Positions 58,426 through 64,000 of a stretch of 64,000 nucleotides of DNA are shown here, piece after piece. Numbering within the stretch: the stretch's first letter is position 1; every line of letters begins with the position of its first letter. Source of the stretch: Oscillospiraceae bacterium (GTDB lineage Bacteria > Bacillota > Clostridia > Oscillospirales > Ruminococcaceae); the NCBI GenBank assembly GCA_017547245.1, contig JAFYQD010000008.1:172368-236367 (forward strand), given 5' to 3'. The position numbers were made by a program, and so were the translations under genes. The notes under the pieces were generated by a model. It saw only the letters and a program-made list of their open reading frames with translations, was not told where the DNA came from and searched no databases.

Positions 58426-59181
58426 ATGACCACTGTGGCTGATGTTTATCGTTTTATCGATTCCTTTGCTCCCTTTGGTGCTGCCGAAGGCTGGGACAAT
58501 GTGGGCATTTTGCTGGGCGACCGCAATGCCGCAGTTACCGGCATCGTTACGGCCCTTGACCTGACCGCAGATGTATTGAATGAAGCGGCCGGTTTGGGCG
58601 CAAATTTGGTGGTGACCCATCATCCCGTTATTTTTGACCCCATAAAAAAGCTGGAAAGCACCAGCGTGGTATACAAAGCTGCCCGTTTGGGTGTTCATAT
58701 CATTTCGGCACATACCAGCTTGGATGTGGCCCCCGAAGGGGTGAACCAGGCATTGGCCGAAACCCTGCAGCTGCGTGACCCGGCTCCTTTGTGCGAGGAT
58801 GGTCTGGGGCGCATTGGTCTGCTGCCTTATGCCATGACCGCACGCCAGTTGGCCGGATATGTCAAAGAACGCCTTGGCTGCAAAGGTCTGCGTTATTACG
58901 CAGGGCCGGGGCTTATCAGTTGTGTGGCCCTGTGCGGCGGTGCCGGCGGAAGTCTGCTGGAAGAAGCCCGTGCCCAGGGGGCGCAGGCTCTTGTAACAGC
59001 TGACGTAAAACACAATGTGTTTCTGGATGCCAAAAACGACAATATTACCATCATAGATGGCGGACATTTTGCCACCGAAAATGTGATCATTCCCCGGTTG
59101 GCCGAACGACTGCGCCGCCATTTTACCCAGCTTCCGGTCACCATTGCTTCGGCCAATGTAGAAGTGACCGATTGGCTGTAA
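58426..59181 (+). CDS. Nif3-like dinuclear metal centre hexameric protein
   Basis: The 251-residue Nif3/YqfO-like protein begins with APFGAAEGWDNVGILLGD, then has VVTHHPVIF and ISAHTSLDVA, whose His/Asp residues bind the two metals. LVTADVKHN and DGGHFATE follow. It lacks the central NIF3-NGG1p insert of the longer Bacillus YqfO form. Reported activity in related proteins is GTP cyclohydrolase-like, but the physiological role is uncertain. Start ATG 58426 follows AAAGGAGG; the TTG at 58420 is less likely. It is coupled to trmK. Confidence 0.93.
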   Translation: MTTVADVYRFIDSFAPFGAAEGWDNVGILLGDRNAAVTGIVTALDLTADVLNEAAGLGANLVVTHHPVIFDPIKKLESTSVVYKAARLGVHIISAHTSLDVAPEGVNQALAETLQLRDPAPLCEDGLGRIGLLPYAMTARQLAGYVKERLGCKGLRYYAGPGLISCVALCGGAGGSLLEEARAQGAQALVTADVKHNVFLDAKNDNITIIDGGHFATENVIIPRLAERLRRHFTQLPVTIASANVEVTDWL

Positions 59182-59227
59182 TTTTGCAAACTTGCCGACC
59201 GTTTCGGTTTGAAAGAAGGTGTTTCCT

Positions 59228-60985
59228 ATGGCCCTGGATGGGGCATATCTTTCTCTGTTGGCCCGTGAGATCAGAGCCAAAGCAGGGGAAGCCCGAATCG
59301 ATAAAATCAGCCAGCCCTCCCGTGATACGCTGGTCATCGCTTTGCGGTGGCGGGGCGGCAGCGGAAAGCTGCTGCTGAGCGCCGGTGCGGCCGGCGCACG
59401 TGCTCATTTTGTTACCGAAGCTCCCGAAAACCCAAAGGCTGCCCCCATGTTCTGCATGCTGATGCGCAAGCACCTTGGTTCGGGCCGTTTGGTTGGGGTG
59501 GAGCAGATGGGCATGGACCGTATTCTTCATCTGAAGTTTGAAACAGTGAACGAACTGGGCGACACGGTGGTGCTGACCATCGCTGTTGAAATTATGGGCC
59601 GCCACAGCAACCTGATGCTGATTGGTCACGATGGACGTGTCATCGATGCCATCAAGCGTGTGGATCAGTCCACCTCGTCGGTGCGTCCCATTTTGCCCGG
59701 TGTCACCTATACATTACCCCCTGCACAGCACAAGCTTTCTCCGCTGCAGCATACTGCCGAAGAACTGTGCGCTGCCGTTGTTTCGGGCCGTGATGCCGAA
59801 CTTGGCAAGGGGATTCTGGAACAGGTGGAAGGTCTTTCGCCTGTGGTTTGCCGTGAACTGGCCGCCTATGCCCTGCGGGGCAGCACCAACACCGCCGGTC
59901 GGTTGACCCAAGAGCAGTCCGTCCGTCTGACCGAAGCTTTTTCCAATTTGCAAAAGCATCTGCAGAACCCTTGCCCCACCTTGGTGCTGGATGAGGGCGG
60001 ACGTCCCATAGAGTTTTCTTTTCTGCCCCTGCAGCAGTATGGAACCCTGCGCACCCGTAATTATGACGGGGAACACGGCTGCAGCAATCTGTTGTGTGAC
60101 TTTTTCCGCGAGCGTGACCGTGTGGAACGCACACGCCAGCGCAGCGGCGACCTACTGCGCCTGCTGGTGAATGCCACCGACCGTGTGGCACGACGTCTGG
60201 ATACCCAGCGGCAGGAACTGGCCCAAAGTCAGGAACGTGATACCCTGCGAAAATACGGTGACCTGCTCAGTGCCAATCTTTACAGCCTTCAGAAGGGCGA
60301 CAGCAAGGCAGTGGTTCAGGATTTTTATGATCCCGAATGCAAAATGGTGGAAATTCCGCTGGATATGCGGCTGACCCCCACCCAGAATGCCCAGCACTAT
60401 TACAGCGAATACCGCAAGGCCGACACCGCCGAAAAAAAGCTGCGTGTGCTTATTGAAAAGGGGCAGGAGGAACTGGAATACCTCGATTCGGTCTTTGATG
60501 CGCTGACCCGGGCTTCGGCCGAGGCCGAGCTGACCGCCATCCGCACCGAACTGGCCCAACAGGGGTATGTTCGTGCCCACAACCACAAGGGACAGAAGCC
60601 TGCCAAACTGCAGCCCATGCGTTACCGCAGCAGCGACGGTTTTCTTATTCTGTGCGGCCGCAACAACCTGCAGAACGACCAACTTACCCTCAAGGACAGC
60701 CGAAACTATGACCTGTGGTTCCATACCCAAAAAATTCCCGGCAGCCACACCGTTGTGGTGGCCGACGGAAAAGAGATCCCCAACCGCACCATGGAAGAGG
60801 CGGCCATCATTGCTGCCTACAATTCCAAAGCAAGGGAATCCAGCAAGGTGCCGGTGGACTATGTTATTATCAAATATGTAAAGAAGCCGCAGGGCGCCAA
60901 GCCGGGCATGGTTATCTATGATAACTATAAAACAGCCATTGTTACCCCCGACGAAGATTTGGTGCGGTCGCTGGCAGAAAAGTAA
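59228..60985 (+). CDS. rqcH: Rqc2 homologue RqcH (NFACT family)
   Basis: The 585-residue protein recruits tRNA-Ala to obstructed large ribosomal subunits and adds C-terminal alanine tails that mark nascent chains for degradation. The NFACT-N domain carries Asp97-Arg98 (GMDRIL), numbered exactly as in B. subtilis RqcH where they are essential. A coiled-coil middle (about 290-430) and the NFACT-R domain follow (SRNYDLWFHTQKIPGSHTVV known by DLWFHTQKIPGSH). Start ATG 59228 follows AGAAGG. It was formerly annotated as fibronectin-binding protein. Confidence 0.95.
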   Translation: MALDGAYLSLLAREIRAKAGEARIDKISQPSRDTLVIALRWRGGSGKLLLSAGAAGARAHFVTEAPENPKAAPMFCMLMRKHLGSGRLVGVEQMGMDRILHLKFETVNELGDTVVLTIAVEIMGRHSNLMLIGHDGRVIDAIKRVDQSTSSVRPILPGVTYTLPPAQHKLSPLQHTAEELCAAVVSGRDAELGKGILEQVEGLSPVVCRELAAYALRGSTNTAGRLTQEQSVRLTEAFSNLQKHLQNPCPTLVLDEGGRPIEFSFLPLQQYGTLRTRNYDGEHGCSNLLCDFFRERDRVERTRQRSGDLLRLLVNATDRVARRLDTQRQELAQSQERDTLRKYGDLLSANLYSLQKGDSKAVVQDFYDPECKMVEIPLDMRLTPTQNAQHYYSEYRKADTAEKKLRVLIEKGQEELEYLDSVFDALTRASAEAELTAIRTELAQQGYVRAHNHKGQKPAKLQPMRYRSSDGFLILCGRNNLQNDQLTLKDSRNYDLWFHTQKIPGSHTVVVADGKEIPNRTMEEAAIIAAYNSKARESSKVPVDYVIIKYVKKPQGAKPGMVIYDNYKTAIVTPDEDLVRSLAEK

Positions 60986-60997
60986 GGAGACCTGTTT

Positions 60998-61270
60998 ATG
61001 GAACAGCTGAAAAATATTGTTTTGAAGATTGGCGACAACATTCAAAAGGTTGGTCTTATAGCCATTGGCATTATTGTTGCACTGATTGTTATTGTGCTGG
61101 TCAACGGCGAAAAGCCCCCCTACTTCAATGTTGTGGCCTACCCCCTGATGGTGGTGTATTACACGGTGCCTTTCCTCTGCGACAAAATTCGTGATGAAGA
61201 CTCCAGCTATAATATGCGCCGCATGATTTGGGGCGGTGTTATCATCTACTGCCTGACCGGACTCTTTTAA
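60998..61270 (+). CDS. Small hypothetical membrane protein
   Basis: The 90-residue protein has two to three hydrophobic helices (about 18-35, 47-60 and 76-90) with a Lys/Asp-rich start and a middle CDKIRDEDSSYNMRR. I do not recognise it. It is 12 nt after rqcH with an AAGGAGA site, so it is cotranscribed, and it ends at a strong terminator. Confidence 0.75.
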   Translation: MEQLKNIVLKIGDNIQKVGLIAIGIIVALIVIVLVNGEKPPYFNVVAYPLMVVYYTVPFLCDKIRDEDSSYNMRRMIWGGVIIYCLTGLF

Positions 61271-61275
61271 GCACA

Positions 61276-61306
61276 AAAAACTCCCCCACACGGTGGGGGA
61301 GTTTTT
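61276..61306. terminator. Bidirectional terminator
   Basis: CTCCCCCA (61281-61288) pairs with TGGGGGAG (61294-61301), with A-run and T-run on both sides; serves the converging genes. Confidence 0.93.
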
Positions 61307-61315
61307 GTTTTATGC

Positions 61316-62560
61316 TTAGCTGTTGGGTTCGTAAAGGGAAGAAAAGTTGGGCGTAAAGGAATGGAACATCCATTTTTCACCCACCAGCTTCATGGTAAGA
61401 ACGGCACGTTGGCTTGAAAGAACAAGAGTGTCACCGGTAATGTCCCCTTCGGTGCATTCAAAGACCCCAAAGTTTGCATCGCTGGTGAAGTTGTAATAGC
61501 TATCGTATTCTTCCAGATAGATAAGTTCGCTGTTGGGATGATAAGTGATGTTCTCGATGCCGACCCCCATATACTTCTGCAGCGTGGCATCCACCTTGTC
61601 TGCGGAAATGCGGTGGATGGGTACCGGCATCATATCAAGTTTGGCGTCTTCGGGCCAGTTCCAGTTCTCGTGGGCTTTCAAAGCGTCGAATTCGTCAGGA
61701 TCCTTTACATCTTCAGAATCGGGATAATAGCGCAGGAATTCGGTCAGGTCAAGTTCGGCGGGGGATTTGTACCAGTTCATGATAAAGACACCCAAAGGGT
61801 TGGTGTCACCATCGATGACGGGGGCAAAGGCCTGATTTACCTGTGCAATTTCTTCTTCGGTCAGGGCGGTGGGTTCGGGCACTTCGGAAATGTTCCCCGG
61901 CAGTTGGCCAAGGTCTACTTCGGGGGCAAGGGGAGTGCCGCAGGCGATGGCATTCTGCCCAAAGGCGGCAAAGTAGTCAACCTTCCAGCGGCCGTTCTGC
62001 CACACAACCGTCAGGGGACTGACCAAGGTGGAAAGCTTGGATTTTTCTTCGGCGGTATAACCCTTGGGCAGGGGAGTGTGGGTGATTTCGTAGAAAAAAT
62101 TACCGCTGTTCTGTGCCGTAAGGGTGACCGAATCAATCAGTTCATAGCAGCGCAGGGTGGCGCTGTCGGCCATGGCGCTGGCACGATAGACCTTATCGCC
62201 GTCTTTGCGGATCAGAGGAATTTCCTGAAAAAGTGTTTCTTCCAGCTGTTCTACACCATTTTGGGTGAAGATTTCTGCTGCCGCCTCTTCATATCCGCCA
62301 ACCTCGTCGTAATACAGCTCGTCGATATAGTTTTCGTAGCTTATCACCGAAAGGACATCGTAGTTGCCCGGCTGATAAATGCTTTCGGCTATGTGCAGCA
62401 GTTGGATTACTTCCTCCTCGGAGGGGCCTTCGGTTGGGGCAGGGGGTGCAACAACATCGGAAACGGGGGCTTCCGACTTCGGTGCTTGCGCAACTGGTGC
62501 GGCGGTTCCACAGGCGGTCAGCAAAATCAGACACAGCAGTATGGCAATCAAACGTTTCAC
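61316..62560 (-). CDS. Hypothetical lipoprotein
   Basis: The protein of about 414 residues has a lipoprotein signal with lipobox LLTAC, then a Pro/Ala/Glu linker (about 20-50) and a large, mostly acidic extracytoplasmic part. It has two related-looking halves with VVWQNGRWKVDYF and VGEKWMFHSF, possible NTF2/DUF-type beta sheets. I do not recognise the family. GTG 62560 is 6 nt after AAAGGAGGA; ATG 62566 overlaps that site. Confidence 0.75.
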   Translation of the reverse strand: MKRLIAILLCLILLTACGTAAPVAQAPKSEAPVSDVVAPPAPTEGPSEEEVIQLLHIAESIYQPGNYDVLSVISYENYIDELYYDEVGGYEEAAAEIFTQNGVEQLEETLFQEIPLIRKDGDKVYRASAMADSATLRCYELIDSVTLTAQNSGNFFYEITHTPLPKGYTAEEKSKLSTLVSPLTVVWQNGRWKVDYFAAFGQNAIACGTPLAPEVDLGQLPGNISEVPEPTALTEEEIAQVNQAFAPVIDGDTNPLGVFIMNWYKSPAELDLTEFLRYYPDSEDVKDPDEFDALKAHENWNWPEDAKLDMMPVPIHRISADKVDATLQKYMGVGIENITYHPNSELIYLEEYDSYYNFTSDANFGVFECTEGDITGDTLVLSSQRAVLTMKLVGEKWMFHSFTPNFSSLYEPNS

Positions 62561-62635
62561 GGTCATTCCTCCTTTGTATTTGCTTTCCTTATCTATATAG
62601 TGCTGCGTTTTCCACCCATTGTTGCAAAAAGGTGG

Positions 62636-62665
62636 AAAAAACAGGTCTGCCTGCGGCAGACCTGT
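62636..62665 (-). terminator. Terminator of metA
   Basis: An 11-bp stem (62641-62651 with 62655-62665). On the minus strand it is followed by five T residues. Confidence 0.9.
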
Positions 62666-62674
62666 ACAGGTATT

Positions 62675-63604
62675 TTATTTGCCTTGAGGGGGCATGTTCT
62701 TGGGATCGTAGGGGGTTTCCTGATATACAAAATAGTTCAGCCAGTTGGCATACAGCAGGTGGCCGTGGCCGCGCCAGGTATACAAAGGCTGTTTGTTGGG
62801 GTCGTCGTCGGGGAAGTAGTTGCAGGGAACATCAATCTCCAGTCCCTTGTTCACATCGCGGAAGTATTCCTTGGCAAGGGTATCACGGTCATATTCGGGG
62901 TGGCCGGTTACAAAGAAGCAGCGGCCGTCACGGTTGGCCATGATAAACAGACCGGCTTCTTCTGAACGGGCCAGAATGGTCAGCTTGGGGCAGGCTTCTA
63001 CCAAGGCGGGGTCAATGTCGGTGTGCCTGGAATGGGGAGCCCAGAACACTTCGTCAAAGCCGCGCAGCAGCCGATGGTTTTCAACACAGGTGTGATGCTT
63101 AAAGATACCGAAGGTTTTGGCAGGAAGAGCCCGCTTGCCAATGCCGTAGTGGTAATAAAGGCCGGCCTGAGCACCCCAGCAAACGTGCATGGTGGAATAG
63201 ACATGGGTGCAGCTCCATTCCATAATCTCACACAGCTCGGGCCAGTAGTCCACTTCCTCAAAATCCATCTGTTCAATGGGGGCGCCGGTAATGATCATGC
63301 CATCATAATATTCGTCTTTGATCTGGTCAAAGGTTTTATAGAACTTCAGCAGGTGTTCCTGCGAGGTGTTTTTGGAAACATGGGTGGAAGTCTGCATCAA
63401 CTCAATATCCACCTGAATAGGACTGTTGCCCAAAACACGCAGCAGCTGGGTTTCGGTTTCAATCTTGGTAGGCATCAGGTTCAGGATAATGATGCGAAGA
63501 GGACGGATGTCCTGGGTGGCAGCACGGTGTTCGGTCATGATAAAGATGTTCTCCGATTCCAAAGTGCGGGCTGCCGGCAGACTGTCGGGGATTCTGATGG
63601 GCAT
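62675..63604 (-). CDS. metA: Homoserine O-acyltransferase MetA (predicted acetyl-CoA specific)
   Basis: The 309-residue enzyme makes O-acyl-homoserine in methionine synthesis. Residue numbers match the family exactly: catalytic Cys142 (HVCWGAQ), His235 and Glu237 (GHPEY). The acyl-CoA selecting position is Glu111 (GAPIEQM), not the Gly found in E. coli; in B. cereus Glu111 was shown to select acetyl-CoA. So it is predicted to be homoserine O-acetyltransferase despite the MetA fold. ATG 63604 has GGAGGAG upstream. The leader is about 90 nt, too short for an S-box riboswitch. Confidence 0.95.
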   Translation of the reverse strand: MPIRIPDSLPAARTLESENIFIMTEHRAATQDIRPLRIIILNLMPTKIETETQLLRVLGNSPIQVDIELMQTSTHVSKNTSQEHLLKFYKTFDQIKDEYYDGMIITGAPIEQMDFEEVDYWPELCEIMEWSCTHVYSTMHVCWGAQAGLYYHYGIGKRALPAKTFGIFKHHTCVENHRLLRGFDEVFWAPHSRHTDIDPALVEACPKLTILARSEEAGLFIMANRDGRCFFVTGHPEYDRDTLAKEYFRDVNKGLEIDVPCNYFPDDDPNKQPLYTWRGHGHLLYANWLNYFVYQETPYDPKNMPPQGK

Positions 63605-63702
63605 AGGTGGCTCCTCCACTGGTTAATATATAAGGTAACAAACAAATGCGTTATATACTATTATATATAGGTATGGCGTATACTGCAATCGTTGCCGGGT
63701 AC

Positions 63703-63731
63703 ATTATAGCACAAAAAGGAGGGGGAACCAA
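63703..63731 (-). promoter_or_regulatory. Promoter of metA
   Basis: Read on the minus strand: TTGGTT (63731-63726), a 17-bp spacer and TATAAT (63708-63703), about 100 nt before the metA start. Confidence 0.7.
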
Positions 63732-63826
63732 AGCTTTTGGTATACATTTGTAATGCTGTAAAATATGTCCCAAAAGAAGGGCCAAAAGTTGAAGATGGTT
63801 TGTGTAATAATTTGCCGCAAAAGTTG

Positions 63827-63855
63827 TTGACAGGCTGAAATGTATGTGATATTAT
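63827..63855 (+). promoter_or_regulatory. Probable rRNA operon promoter P1
   Basis: Consensus TTGACA (63827-63832), a 17-bp spacer and TATTAT (63850-63855). A leader follows with ACCTTGGAAAACCGAAC (63920-63936), typical of 16S rRNA leaders in Firmicutes. A second TTGACA (63993-63998) lies at the window edge and could be P2. The rRNA itself lies outside. Confidence 0.6.
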
Positions 63856-64000
63856 ATCTAAGCTGTCTCGCGAGAGGGCACAAAAAAGAGCCCTGAAACG
63901 AGAAAAGTTAAGCACCTTGGAAAACCGAACAAACGACCTTGTGAAGCGGATTTGCGGGACGAAAGTTCTTCGAAAAAACTTCAAAGTGGGGGTTGACATG

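Noticed and set aside
63605-63702. A SAM-responsive riboswitch before metA
   Set aside because: The transcribed leader is only about 90 nt and lacks the S-box core and a terminator; only AT-rich inverted repeats are visible.
63661-63999. A 112-residue minus-strand frame at the right end
   Set aside because: It is antisense to rRNA-type promoter and leader sequence and crosses the metA promoter; Phe/Ser-rich shadow.

Overview
The window is about 64 kb of a low-to-mid GC Firmicutes chromosome. It most likely comes from a spore-forming or formerly spore-forming member of the Clostridia (Oscillospirales/Ruminococcaceae-like). This rests on Firmicutes-style Shine-Dalgarno sites, a T-box leader, an ECF vitamin-transport module, ClpE, RqcH, a BofA/YaaL pair, a CwlJ/GerQ-like germination pair and a SigH-like factor. 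No phage, insertion sequence or CRISPR array is visible. It reads as core chromosome with a few lineage-specific modules.

Layout. 1-6.1 kb: the end of an EF-G paralogue, a PucR/CdaR-type regulator, then ftsE-ftsX, a coiled-coil LytM (M23) hydrolase and an S41 protease-like protein that has lost its catalytic Ser and Lys. 6.1-12.1 kb: pyrC-pyrF, murA, a YycJ-like hydrolase, rlmH and a zinc-ribbon protein. 12.3-17.1 kb: a divergent type IIA topoisomerase pair and secG. 17.1-19.5 kb: a DUF1624 membrane protein, a tandem GNAT protein, and a bofA/yaaL-like pair. 19.6-27.7 kb: an envelope-oriented block with a lipoprotein, a MacB/LolD-type ABC system including a signal-anchored partner, an ECF sigma factor and a membrane-tethered beta-propeller protein. 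27.8-34.3 kb: transport genes (NhaC antiporter, CorA, a sodium/solute symporter) with an elaborate corA leader and a T-box before the symporter. 34.3-42.1 kb: SDR, PflX-like radical SAM, deoxyinosine glycosylase, solitary DNA methyltransferase, ClC exchanger, DUF1846, gerQ-like and cwlJ-like genes.

42.1-53.1 kb is a minus-strand housekeeping cluster, read ruvC-ruvA-ruvB, methyltransferase, ecfA1-ecfA2-ecfT, truA, DUF5711, cvpA, clpE. 53.2-56.1 kb holds tRNA-Val(GAC), small envelope proteins, an ECF S-component and tRNA-Leu(CAA), the last followed by a structured repeat that duplicates and inverts parts of the tRNA. 56.2-61.3 kb is a plus-strand run: sigH-like factor, zinc ribbon, DUF1858, trmK, nif3-like, rqcH. 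The end carries a lipoprotein, metA (with the Glu111 that predicts acetyl-CoA use) and what look like tandem promoters of an rRNA operon that starts beyond the window.

Most interesting points: (i) the corA leader, with a strong promoter, a perfect Shine-Dalgarno, a 23-codon acidic leader ORF and two mutually exclusive hairpins; (ii) the symporter control region, with paired palindromic operators plus a T-box whose apparent specifier is UAC (Tyr); (iii) the catalytically degenerate S41 protein in the FtsEX operon; (iv) the tRNA-Leu-associated repeat; (v) the ECF sigma/tethered propeller pair next to the ABC system. All functional calls come from reading the sequence; no database search was run.
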